A stretch of 8,213 nt of DNA from contig CAZLDQ010000235.1 of the NCBI GenBank assembly GCA_964558295.1, positions 1 through 8,213 of the forward strand, written 5' to 3'. The DNA is from JBDKTH01 sp964558295 (GTDB taxonomy: Bacteria > Planctomycetota > Planctomycetia > Pirellulales > Thermoguttaceae). Under the pieces are notes generated by a model that saw nothing but the letters and a program-made list of their open reading frames with translations, did no database searches and was not told where the DNA came from. The position numbers and the translations under genes were made by a program. The stretch's first letter is position 1, and the number at the start of each line of letters is the position of its first letter. Shown here one piece after another: positions 1 through 7,800 of the stretch.

Positions 1-117
1 GGCGGGGGAGGCGATGGACAAGCCAAATTCCCCTGCTCAGGATGACGATTGTCAGCCCGTTGCCGTGAGGTTCCAGCGGGCACGAGAAGAGCAAGAACTC
101 CGTGAACAATCACAAAA

Positions 118-176
118 CAGGAAGTCGCACAAGTCTAACCAACCGTATGGGGCGGAAAGACTTACGCGACTTCCTG
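118..176 (-). terminator. Nested hairpin, probable tRNA-Val terminator
   Basis: An 11-base arm at 118-128 (CAGGAAGTCGC) is a perfect inverted repeat of 166-176. Inside it, across a symmetric 2-base mismatch, a second 6-bp stem pairs 131-136 (AAGTCT) with 158-163 (AGACTT), leaving a loop of about 21 bases. Read on the minus strand, the hairpin is followed at once by TTTTGTGATTG, a short T-run typical of an intrinsic terminator. It lies about 34 bases past the 3' end of the tRNA, so it probably ends that transcript. On the plus strand no T-run follows. The stem is longer and more elaborate than a minimal terminator, so a small structured RNA or a repeat element remains possible. Confidence 0.6.
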
Positions 177-209
177 CAACACCCGGCGATATGCTGCACA
201 AGTGTTCAG

Positions 210-282
210 TGGGCGTTACTGGACTCGAACCAGTGACTTCCACCTTGTGACGATGGCGCTCTACCAACTGAGCTAAACGCCC
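210..282 (-). tRNA. tRNA-Val (anticodon CAC)
   Basis: The minus strand folds into a complete 73-base cloverleaf. The 7-bp acceptor stem is GGGCGTT/AACGCCC, the D arm is GCTC-AGTTGGTA-GAGC, and the anticodon stem is CCATC/GGTGG with loop GTCACAA. There is a 5-base variable loop, and the T arm is ACTGG-TTCGAGT-CCAGT with discriminator base A. Loop positions 34-36 read CAC, which decodes the valine codon GUG. Base 32 is G, which is unusual, but T33 and the purine at 37 are normal. The 3' CCA is not encoded (the gene is followed by CTG) and must be added after transcription. The gene stands alone, with its own promoter upstream and hairpin terminator downstream. Confidence 0.95.
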
Positions 283-325
283 AAGCTAATCGGCAGTAGC
301 CTATGAATTACTGCCGCGAAAGATC

Positions 326-355
326 ATTATAAACCTTGCCACCCCAAGTGATCAA
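326..355 (-). promoter_or_regulatory. Promoter of tRNA-Val
   Basis: On the minus strand a perfect -10 box TATAAT (326-331) follows TTGATC (350-355, 4 of 6 matches to TTGACA) with an 18-base spacer. The predicted transcription start, near 319, gives a leader of about 37 bases before the mature tRNA 5' end at 282, suitable for RNase P processing. The exact -10 box and its position directly ahead of a stable RNA gene make this a convincing housekeeping-sigma promoter. Confidence 0.7.
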
Positions 356-493
356 TGGCTACGTTCCAGAAGTCTTTCGGGTAGCGACTTTGATATGTCA
401 ACTTGTATCGGTTGTGCTACCTCCGATCTTGGTGGGATGTGGTGAAACAACCGGAACACGCCTGGAGATGGGGAAGATGCCACACTGCACGGA

Positions 494-802
494 TCACTCG
501 TCCGAAGCCGTCTCCACTTTGGGTTCGCTTGTTGGTGGCTCGAACTTCGGTGCAGTGGCTTCGTCGTGGTCGTCTACGTGGGGCTTTGACGTAGTCGTTG
601 TGGTGGGGGTGTAGGTCGACGTGGCCACGGAGCGGAATTCTTCTTCGATCCCGTTGAGCCCCTTCTTGAATTCAACTAGGCTCTTGCCCAGCGACCGACC
701 CACCTCGGGCAAACGTTTGCCGAACAATAACACGGCAATCGCACCGAGGATGAGCATCTCCATTGGGCCTGGGGTAGAGATGAATGCCAGAAGGATACTC
801 AT
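494..802 (-). CDS. TatA/E-family twin-arginine translocase subunit, second copy
   Basis: This 102-residue protein of the TatA/TatE family would help form the pathway through which the Tat system moves folded proteins across the inner membrane. A short N-terminal segment ends in PGPMEM (11-16). A single membrane helix follows (about 16-28), then the Phe-Gly hinge at 27-28 and an amphipathic helix with RSLGKSLVEFKKG (36-48) and GIEEE (51-55), the usual TatA pattern. The tail after residue 57 is low in complexity, with five consecutive threonines (67-71) and then acidic and proline-rich sequence. The ATG overlaps the stop of the upstream copy by 4 bases (ATGA), with AAGG 7 bases ahead of it, so translation is probably coupled. 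Aligned without gaps, 33 of the first 56 residues match the upstream copy. The longer tail could point to a TatB-like role, but the FKKG segment favours TatA. No tatC lies in the window. Confidence 0.88.
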   Translation of the reverse strand: MSILLAFISTPGPMEMLILGAIAVLLFGKRLPEVGRSLGKSLVEFKKGLNGIEEEFRSVATSTYTPTTTTTSKPHVDDHDEATAPKFEPPTSEPKVETASDE

Positions 803-1020
803 GACTGGACCTTATCGTCTGTTTCTTTGTCTTTCTTGGCCGAGGCTTGATCAATCTCTTCTTCGATCCCTTGGATCCCCTTCTTAAACTCGACCACGCC
901 ACGTCCGAGTGAACGCATCGCGGTGGGGAGGCGATTGCCGAACAAGAGCAGTACGATGACCGCGATGATCAGCATCTCGAAGGGCCCTGGCATGGCAAAA
1001 TACGCGATTAGGGAAGTCAT
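799..1020 (-). CDS. TatA/E-family twin-arginine translocase subunit, first copy
   Basis: This 73-residue TatA-like protein has PGPFEM (11-16), a hydrophobic helix (about 16-28), the Phe-Gly hinge (27-28), an amphipathic helix with RSLGRGVVEFKKG (36-48) and GIEEE (51-55), and a short lysine- and acid-rich tail. Size and layout are typical of TatA. The frame stays open further upstream to an ATG at 1093-1095, but I chose the ATG at 1018-1020. It has AAAGGA at 1028-1033, spaced 7 bases, and it aligns end to end with the N-terminus of the second copy. The longer version would add a charged, non-conserved leader. It is the first gene of a two-gene unit with its own promoter at 1201-1229. Its Tat-pore role is inferred from the family. 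Division of labour between the two copies cannot be told from sequence. Confidence 0.9.
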   Translation of the reverse strand: MTSLIAYFAMPGPFEMLIIAVIVLLLFGNRLPTAMRSLGRGVVEFKKGIQGIEEEIDQASAKKDKETDDKVQS

Positions 1021-1200
1021 ACTTCGGTCCTTTGTGGATAGACGGTAGGAGGGACACGGGCCACTGGCACTTCGTCTGGGGCGGTGCCAACTCACTGTAC
1101 GAGTCGTATCCCTTGAACGTTCAGGCGGGTATCACGCAATCATTCAAATCCTACTACCCCCTCGACGACATCAAACACGGCGGTTGCGTCCCCAGATGCC

Positions 1201-1229
1201 ATCATGCGCCACATGGCGAGTCCTGTCAA
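1201..1229 (-). promoter_or_regulatory. Promoter of the tandem tatA genes, with palindrome in spacer
   Basis: On the minus strand a perfect TTGACA (1224-1229) is followed after exactly 17 bases by CATGAT (1201-1206, 4 of 6 matches to TATAAT). The predicted start is near 1194, giving an untranslated leader of about 175 bases before the first tatA ATG at 1020. The spacer holds an inverted repeat, 5-base arms with a 2-base centre (CGCCA-CA-TGGCG, 1207-1218), placed where a repressor could bind. The palindrome may be chance. No clear terminator separates the preceding gene (stop at 1257) from this promoter, so read-through from the exb operon may also reach tatA. Confidence 0.55.
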
Positions 1230-1256
1230 TTCTCCATTTCTTAAGAGCGCGGGGGG

Positions 1257-3389
1257 TTAGCGATCTAGCCGATCCAATGGATCGGTTTGTAGGTATAGGG
1301 GGAGATAACGATAATAGACTTCCAGGGAGAGGGCCGACAGCGTCGTACTGTAGACGCGACCACCATAGCCGCCCCAGATCCGATCTGGGTCCCAACTCCC
1401 TGCAGCGGGGCCATCGGATCGTTGGGTGGAGAGGAGCTTCCTCTGTAGAGCCTGATTCCACTGATCCCAGTAGGGCCCCTGCAACTGGTACATGGCCAGC
1501 GTACCATAGTACCAGTAGTAGACATTATCTTCCCCCTGTCCAGGGACCTGTTCGAGTATGTATTTTGCAGCCTCCCTTGCTGTGGGGGTATCGTTGCCCA
1601 TTCCCAACAGTTGGCGCACCAATAGGGCCTCTGCGGTCATTGGCCGGGTTGCCGATTCCCCCTGGCGATAGGCGGCGAAACCGCCATGAGTCCCAGACGA
1701 TACGGTACTCAGGAAGCGGAGTACACCATCGCGAGTTTTCTCCGGGATAGGGATTCCGGCAAGTTCGGCGCTCTTAAGCGCCATCCATTGCCAGCCGAGC
1801 ATGCTCGTGTCGCCTGCGTCCCAAGGGCTGTAACGCCATCCACCTGTCGAGGGGTTCTGGTTGGCTAGGGTGTAGCCCACTGCACGTCGTACAGGGGCAT
1901 CGAGGGCTGCGTCACCCGTCATTCCGTAGGCCTCGCTCAAGGCGAGAGTGGCCATGGCGTGGCAGTAATTGTATTCAAAACTAGCCGCACTGCCGCCCAG
2001 TCCACCATCGCTCCGCTGGAGACGAATCAAGTACTCCAGCCCGCGCCGCACGGTTGCCTCGTAGTCACCGTCCTGATGGGTATGGCCGGAAGCGAGGAAT
2101 GTCAACAATGCGAGGCCGGTCATGGCCGTATCGGCACGTGCCCCCGCGCCTTGCCGGTCGCGGCCGGCAGTCTTGGTTTCAAGGCCGGCGCCGTGACGAG
2201 TTGCATTCCAGCGTCCGTCCGGTTCCTGGTTGGCGGCGAGCCACTTGAGAGCGAGTTTGACTGCTCGTTCACTTTCCGACGAAGCACCTTGCTGTTGGGC
2301 AAGTCGCGGACGGTCGGATGCGCGGCGAAGCTTGTAGGCCTCGGGAATCTGGTGATCGGTTTGGCCTCGCCGTGGCAGGGGCAACAGCGGTGCACCGATC
2401 ATTGGACCGCCCGTGCCGATTGGGTCAAGTGAGTCGTGGCCGATTCCGCTCAACCCGCCACGCATGGCGAGCGAGGGCGGCTTAAGCGGCTCGGCTTCAG
2501 GACCTTGCGAGCTGTCTTTCGGTTCTGTGGTACCATTGGGCAGACCAGCGGCTGGGGCAGCCGAAGCATACATCTCGGCTGGTTTGCCCTGGTGGGTGGA
2601 CGACGGCGTATCGGTATCCCCGGCCAGCAGATCTGCCGGCTTTTCGGTCGTGGCATACTCATCGTTCATCCTTGGCATATGGAGGGGCCGTGTGAGCAAC
2701 TCGGACGGCAGGCCGGCTTGGCTTCGTCGCACAGCTTGGGAGAGAGAATGATCGGCATAACCTTCCCGCTGAACCTTTGGGTTGACAGGGACTTGTGTGC
2801 GCACCCCTTCGCGGCGCTGGGCCGCCGGGACTTCGATCGGTTCTGCCTCTTTTGCCTTGCGGTGGGGCTTCTTGCTCACTTCCGTCGGCATGGCTTCCGG
2901 TTCGGCTTGGCTTGCGTTGGCTAGTGACAAGTGATCGAGCGACTGGTCGACGGCCCAACTGATTTCCGGAGACTGCGATTGGCGATCCGGTGTGTGAATC
3001 GCCTTGGGTTCCAGGCGGGCCAATTCGATCGGATTTGGTCGTACCGTGGGCTCCTCGACAAATGCTTCCCAGGGTTTCTCTCGCTTTGATGGCTGAAGGG
3101 CCGTGTCTTTGTCGTTCTGTGCCTCGTTGATCACGATTCGGATCGGCTCGTCCTTGGGCGGCAGGGGCGGTGCTGCGATCTGTACGGTTGTTGCATATCC
3201 GGCGAACAGCAGATGGGCCAAGAGCGAAAGGATCAGACACTTGCGCACCGGTTGATACTGCCCCCAACGGGTTGCCATCATTAGCAGCAGGGTGACGCTG
3301 ATTGCCGCCAAGCCAGCCCAGAGCAGCCCGAGAATGAACTCGGTGCTTTGAAAAGTCTCCAGCAGACGGTCGAGGCGAAAGAGGCTCAT
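1257..3389 (-). CDS. TonB-like membrane anchor fused to a squalene-cyclase-like alpha/alpha-barrel domain
   Basis: This 710-residue protein is probably anchored in the inner membrane with most of its mass in the periplasm. Membrane segment 1 spans about 17-38 and segment 2 about 52-70, joined by a short basic loop (R41, R49, K50) that fits the cytoplasmic side. Segment 2 contains SLLAH (S55, H59), matching the SxxxH motif of the TonB membrane helix, and is followed by APPLPP (73-78). Residues 80 to about 365 are low in complexity and rich in Pro, Glu, Ser and Lys. From about 372 to 700 lies an ISOPREN_C2-like (prenyltransferase/squalene-oxidase repeat) domain. It has QW-like motifs at 388-394 (QEPDGRW), 458-463, 511-518 and 656-666, and inner-helix motifs such as ADTAMTG (419-425), GDTSMLGW (526-533) and YYWYYGT (624-630). 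The catalytic DxDD of squalene-hopene cyclase is not seen, so a structural or binding role is likelier than cyclisation. The start lies 6 bases after the exbD stop, with no clear Shine-Dalgarno, suggesting coupled translation. Function is unproven. Automated labels such as prenyltransferase would mislead. Confidence 0.85.
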   Translation of the reverse strand: MSLFRLDRLLETFQSTEFILGLLWAGLAAISVTLLLMMATRWGQYQPVRKCLILSLLAHLLFAGYATTVQIAAPPLPPKDEPIRIVINEAQNDKDTALQPSKREKPWEAFVEEPTVRPNPIELARLEPKAIHTPDRQSQSPEISWAVDQSLDHLSLANASQAEPEAMPTEVSKKPHRKAKEAEPIEVPAAQRREGVRTQVPVNPKVQREGYADHSLSQAVRRSQAGLPSELLTRPLHMPRMNDEYATTEKPADLLAGDTDTPSSTHQGKPAEMYASAAPAAGLPNGTTEPKDSSQGPEAEPLKPPSLAMRGGLSGIGHDSLDPIGTGGPMIGAPLLPLPRRGQTDHQIPEAYKLRRASDRPRLAQQQGASSESERAVKLALKWLAANQEPDGRWNATRHGAGLETKTAGRDRQGAGARADTAMTGLALLTFLASGHTHQDGDYEATVRRGLEYLIRLQRSDGGLGGSAASFEYNYCHAMATLALSEAYGMTGDAALDAPVRRAVGYTLANQNPSTGGWRYSPWDAGDTSMLGWQWMALKSAELAGIPIPEKTRDGVLRFLSTVSSGTHGGFAAYRQGESATRPMTAEALLVRQLLGMGNDTPTAREAAKYILEQVPGQGEDNVYYWYYGTLAMYQLQGPYWDQWNQALQRKLLSTQRSDGPAAGSWDPDRIWGGYGGRVYSTTLSALSLEVYYRYLPLYLQTDPLDRLDR

Positions 3390-3395
3390 AGGCTG

Positions 3396-3812
3396 CTACT
3401 TGACGGGAAGTGGCAAGACGGAAATACCCAGTTCTTGAATCCCTGCCTGTTTGCAGGCATTCAGGACTTCGGCCACATGCTGAAAACTCCCTTGGGCATC
3501 TCCACGTACCAGGACGCCCAGGTCGCTGTATTGGCTTCGTGCCGCAGCCAGTTGCGACTCCAATTCCTCCAGGCTCACCGGTCGTTTGTCCAACGTGATG
3601 GCCCCATCCCGGTAGACATTGACCACTTTTCGCTCTGGACCCGCGGTCAAGGCCCCCGCATCCGAGACCTTAGGGACCACCAGGCCGATCTTTCGTTCCA
3701 ATTCCGTGAACTTCGTACCGAGCAAAAAGAAAATCAGCAGCAAGAACACGACGTCGATCATCGGCGTCATATTCAGAGTGGGCGTTTCGTCAACGTGTGT
3801 CTTGAGTGGCAT
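3396..3812 (-). CDS. ExbD/TolR-family biopolymer transport protein
   Basis: This 138-residue protein has the family layout: a short cytoplasmic N-terminus, then LNMTPMIDVVFLLLIFFLL at 13-31, containing the single membrane helix and the conserved aspartate D20. That residue corresponds to Asp25 of E. coli ExbD and Asp23 of TolR and carries protons in the ExbB-ExbD motor. The rest (about 36-138) is a periplasmic domain of usual size, with the typical VYRDGAITLD (71-80) and LVRGDA (100-105) segments. It sits between exbB and the TonB-like gene, the classic exbB-exbD-tonB order. The ATG has only a weak Shine-Dalgarno (GGA about 7 bases ahead). Family alone does not decide between ExbD and TolR. 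The TonB-like neighbour favours ExbD. Confidence 0.95.
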   Translation of the reverse strand: MPLKTHVDETPTLNMTPMIDVVFLLLIFFLLGTKFTELERKIGLVVPKVSDAGALTAGPERKVVNVYRDGAITLDKRPVSLEELESQLAAARSQYSDLGVLVRGDAQGSFQHVAEVLNACKQAGIQELGISVLPLPVK

Positions 3813-3830
3813 GAACGAGTCCAGAGTTCA

Positions 3831-3851
3831 GGGATTTGGGATTTGGGATTT
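3831..3851. repeat. Three perfect tandem copies of a 7-base repeat
   Basis: GGGATTT occurs three times in a row without a mismatch (AAATCCC on the coding strand). It lies in the 105-base gap between exbB and exbD, inside the transcribed region and about 19 bases before the exbD ATG. It contains no coding sequence. It may be an unstable microsatellite-like tract or a short dispersed repeat of the genome. A regulatory effect on exbD translation is possible but not shown. Confidence 0.9.
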
Positions 3852-3917
3852 GAGCGACTCTTCCTATGGCACTTCACGCTCACTTGGTGTATTCACGATT
3901 GACTGCCCACGGTCCAC

Positions 3918-4805
3918 TTACTCAGGCTTGGCTGAGCGGGCGAGCTTGCCAGTGGGGCGGGGTTTTGGGCGATTCTGCAAGTCTTCGGCGGAGATCATGT
4001 GTACCAGTTCCTGGCCGAGACTGTCCATCTCGATTATCAGCCGATCGACTCGACTGGTGAAGTAGAGGTAAAACAGCAGGGCGGGAATGGCTACCGTCAA
4101 CCCAGCGGCCGTGGTTAAGAGGGCCTCGCTGATGCCGCTGGCCAGCAATTCCGGGCGTCCGAGGGCGTCGCTTCGGGCGACGGTGTTGAACGCGCGGATC
4201 ATGCCGGTGACGGTACCCAAGAGCCCCAACAGCGGACTAATCGTGTAAACCGTATTGAACACGCGAAGATAACGCCTGAGGCCGAAGGTAGCCCGTTCTC
4301 CGGCATCGAGGATTCCCTGCTCAACTTCGACGGCAGGTCGGCCCCATTTGCGGATTCCTCCGGCAAAGACCTCGGCGACAGGACTGCCGTTCTCTTCGCA
4401 GAGGATCAACGCCTGTTCCCGATCCAATTGGCCTTCGCGAATCTGTTGAAGGATTCGCGTGATGAACGGTTTGGGAAGTACGCGGCCGCTGCGGAGGCTT
4501 ACCAACCGCTCAAACACAAAGGCGACCATGAGCACCGAACACAAGGCGATCGGGATCATCAGGAGCCCGCCCGTGCGCAGGATTCGCCAGAGATTGTCGG
4601 TGGGAATTAGAGAGTCGCCATGGCCAATCTCGGTGTTGTCCTTTAGCGGGACGCCGGTGGCGGGGGACGCTTTTGCACTCGCCGTTGGCTGAGCGCCGAC
4701 TGGCGACATAGTACTCATCCCGGCGACAAGAACGAGTACGGTCAGCAGACCGATCAGCGGGCCCCCCAATGATCCCAGCACGCGTTCCACGGACGTTTGT
4801 TTCAC
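3918..4805 (-). CDS. ExbB/TolQ/MotA-family proton-channel protein with signal peptide
   Basis: This 295-residue inner-membrane protein would form, with ExbD, the proton channel that powers a TonB- or Tol-like transducer. The N-terminus (1-38) looks like a cleavable signal peptide ending VGA-QP. Three membrane helices follow at about 80-98, 187-207 and 228-250, with a large cytoplasmic segment (about 99-185) between the first two. Family motifs are clear: PLLGLLGTVTG (191-201) and EALLTTAAGL (227-236). T198 and T232 correspond by motif to Thr148 and Thr181 lining the channel of E. coli ExbB. The start is GTG, supported by AGGAG at 4812-4816 with 6-base spacing. The signal peptide and Ala/Pro/Ser/Thr-rich stretch (37-53) are additions compared with E. 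coli ExbB. The gene starts 54 bases after the TPR gene stop and precedes exbD. TolQ is the alternative name, and the TonB-like partner makes ExbB the better fit. Confidence 0.95.
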   Translation of the reverse strand: MKQTSVERVLGSLGGPLIGLLTVLVLVAGMSTMSPVGAQPTASAKASPATGVPLKDNTEIGHGDSLIPTDNLWRILRTGGLLMIPIALCSVLMVAFVFERLVSLRSGRVLPKPFITRILQQIREGQLDREQALILCEENGSPVAEVFAGGIRKWGRPAVEVEQGILDAGERATFGLRRYLRVFNTVYTISPLLGLLGTVTGMIRAFNTVARSDALGRPELLASGISEALLTTAAGLTVAIPALLFYLYFTSRVDRLIIEMDSLGQELVHMISAEDLQNRPKPRPTGKLARSAKPE

Positions 4806-4859
4806 GTTTGGCTCCTACAGTCTTTCCTCTTCCTGAAGGTTAGGGGCTCATCCTTATGA

Positions 4860-7800
4860 CTAGGGCCCCGAACCAGTCAGCCGCTTCTGGACCGCACGCT
4901 GACGTTCGGTGGCTTCTTGAGTAAACTCAGTTTGTGGAAAGGTGTTTAACAACTTGGTGTACGTTTCGACTGCCTTCTGCCACTCGCCTAGTTGCTCGTA
5001 TGATTTGGCAGCTTGCAGCATGGCGGCGGCCTGCCAGGTGGGATAGGCGTAGAGGATTTCCAGGCGAAGGTACTCGCGCAACGCCTCCTCGTAGTTCTTC
5101 TGGTGGAAGAACGTTTCGGCGATCATGAATTGTGCCTTGGCGGCCGTCTCCGTTTTGTTCCCCGATGGCGAGTTGATTACTCGGTGGTACGCTTGCCGGG
5201 CGCCTTCGAAATCGGCCTTGTTGGCCAAGTACCGTCCGAGGACGTAATCGACTTCATACTGCTCGGGAAAGTCGGGAAACAGCTTGGCAATGGGCAAGGC
5301 CACCGCGTAGGCGTCATCCCACCTCTTCTCCTTGACCAGAGCTTGGGCCAGACGCAGATGGGCGACAGCCAACCAAGGATCACTACGCCCCTGGCTTGAG
5401 TTGATGAGCGTTTGCAGCCGTAGGATAGCCGCTGCATAGTCATTTTGGCGGAACAGGGTTTCCGCGATGCCATACTCGGCGAGAAGCTTCAAGGGACTCT
5501 GGGGGTGATCCTTCAGGAGCGTTTCAAAAGCTTTTCGAGCCGGCTTCCACTTCTCCTGGCCGGCTGCGGCTTGCCCTGAGAGGTAGATTGCATTTTCCCG
5601 GATCGTCGGCTCCGTCTGCGCGTTGAGCAACATCTCGGCAAACTTGCTGGTCGCGGCATAGTCCTTTGCCTCAAATGCTGCCTGGGCCAATCGGAACGTG
5701 GCATCGGCCCAGTAATGACTCTGTGGAAACTCCTTGTGCAGCCGTTCGAAGACTGCAACTGATTCCTTCGCCTTTCCCTGATCGTGAAGCGACCAGGCCC
5801 ACTTGTAGAGGACTGCGTCCAGCTCAGCGAACTTGGGGTATTCGTTTGCCAAGCGTTGATAGAGGGCTGTCGCGACCTGATGTTGGTCGAGCGAATCGTG
5901 CAAGCGTGCCGCCGCCCAAAGCGCCGCAGGGGCCTCTGACGCCTGGGCGTATTTCGTGAAGACCAACTCGTACATCGGTAAGGCTTGGTCGGGCTTGCCG
6001 AGCTTCTGCAGAATCTGACCACGGATCAACGCGGACTCGGCTGCCATTTGTGGGGTGGGATTCTTCTGAAGCACCTGATCGAACGTGGCCGCCGCTTCCT
6101 CAAGATTGCCCGCTTTGAACTGGCTCCAGGCAAGACCGGAAAGTCCTCGCAATTCGCCGCTTTGTGTCGGAGCATTCGTCTTCTGCCACTGGAACAGCAA
6201 TTGCGACCAGCCGGTGTCTTTTGCATCATAAGCCGCTTCGGCGAGTTGTTCGGTAATGGGAACCATCAACTCGTGCTGCGGATACTTGTTGATCAAGGTT
6301 TGGAAGGCTTCTTTGGCTTGGACAAGCTGGCCGGTCCGTGCGAGACTGACTGCCAACAGGCCGCGAGCCTTGACTTCGGTATCGCCTTCGGGCTTGGTGG
6401 CCAGGAACGCCCCGAGTGGTGCGATGGCTTCCTTGAACCGTTTCAGTTCGACCAACAGGGAGGCTTGTGTCAATTGTGCATCGGCCAGGAATTGCCCCGT
6501 GGCCGAAGGGAGTACCGAGGTCAGGACTTTCAGGGCGTCGTCGAGCCGCTGGAGTCCCTGGTAGCTGAGCGACAGGAGGTAGCGGTCCTCTAAAACTTGT
6601 TCCTCGGAATTGTTGGTTGAGATTAGCGGCTCGAGGATCTTGACTGCACGCTGAAAGTCTTTGCGTTCCACCAAGGAACGTGCGACGATTCGTTGAATGT
6701 CACTCTGCAGAGGGCTCTTGGGATAACGGGCGGCGAAGTTGGTCGTTAGCCGGTCGAGTGTCGCATAATCCTTGGCCAACAAGGCGGCTTGCGCTCGGCC
6801 TCGCACCGCGTCGTCGGCTAATTCTCCATCTGGTCCGACGGCCGATAGCACCTGATCGTACTGTGCCGCTGCCCCAGAGACATCTCCCGTATGGAGCAAA
6901 GCATCACCGGCATGCAGGCGGATCGAGGGGACTAGTTGGTTCTTGGGATCTGCGGCGGCGGCCTCCAAGAGCGTAGCGGCTGCGCCCTTCCAGTCACTCT
7001 GCTGCTTCTGAGTCAGTCCGAGCCAATACTTGGCTTCAATGCCGACCTTGGGATCTTCAAGGATGGCCTGAAATGCCTTACGGGCGTCGTCCGGGCGATT
7101 GAGCTTCAGTAGTGCCCAACCGCGTCCCAACTGGACGGTTGGACGCAGCGGACTCCCAGGGAACGTTGTGTCAAACACGTCAAAAGTCTTCAACGCTTCC
7201 TCGAAGCGGCCTTGGGCGTATTGCAGGGCGCCTAGATAGAATTGGGCATTGTCGGCCAGTTCGCTCCCCAGTTTTCCGGCCACCGCTAGATAGAGACGCT
7301 CAGCTTCTTCACTCGTGCCTTGCTTGTCCAGCGCACGAGCCAAGCCATAGCGACACTCATCTTGATTCTTACCTTCTGGAAACTGCTGAAGGCAGCGCCG
7401 GAAGAATTCTTCCGCGCGACGATAATCATTTGCTGCCAGAGCAATCTGTCCGAGGTAAGTCAACGAATACGCATTGAGCTTGTCGGTCGGGTACTTAGCA
7501 ACAAACTGTTCGAGGTGTGGACGGGCTTTCTCCCCATATCCCGCCAGATAGGAAGCCTCGCCTGCTCGGAACATGGCTTGTCGTGCCCATGGCCCGACCG
7601 GCTCGCGGCGAAGATACTCCTCGAATTGTTGGGCGGCCTGTTCCTGTTGCCCAAGCTGCAATCGGGTTTCGGCGAGGAAAAAGACCGCCTCACTCGCCTT
7701 GGGCCCTTTGGGAAACCGGTTCAGGTAGGTCTCAAACTCCTGGGCGGCCAGTTTCCACTGCTCGCGGGAATAGAGCCCTGCAGCCATGGCATACTGGTCG

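Noticed and set aside
14..267. Short ORFs on both strands across the tRNA region (14-250 plus, 52-267 minus)
   Set aside because: Both run through the tRNA gene and the hairpin. The minus frame contains the GSSPVTP-type peptide commonly mis-annotated from tRNA T-arm sequence. Neither has supporting homology or a ribosome site.
396..401. Perfect TTGACA on the minus strand upstream of tRNA-Val
   Set aside because: At 16-18 base spacing there is no acceptable -10 box (GAAAGA at 17). The TTGATC-18-TATAAT pair at 326-355 is much better.
409..453. 7-bp inverted repeat (CGGTTGT/ACAACCG) downstream of the tatA genes, considered as a terminator
   Set aside because: The loop is 31 bases, the stem is weak, and no T-run follows on the minus strand.
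1140..1214. 24-codon ORF with AGGA ahead of its ATG, in frame after the stop of the TonB-like gene
   Set aside because: It overlaps the predicted tatA promoter, so the tatA transcript would not include its start. Its length is within chance, and I recognise nothing in it. Kept only as a side note in a finding.
1257..3389. Annotation of the 710-residue protein as a squalene-hopene cyclase or prenyltransferase enzyme
   Set aside because: The barrel domain and QW-like repeats are present, but I see no DxDD catalytic motif or prenyltransferase metal site, and the context is an ExbB-ExbD operon.
3831..3851. Reading the heptamer array as a CRISPR or telomere-like array
   Set aside because: Units are contiguous with no spacers, too short for CRISPR, and the unit is not a known telomere repeat.
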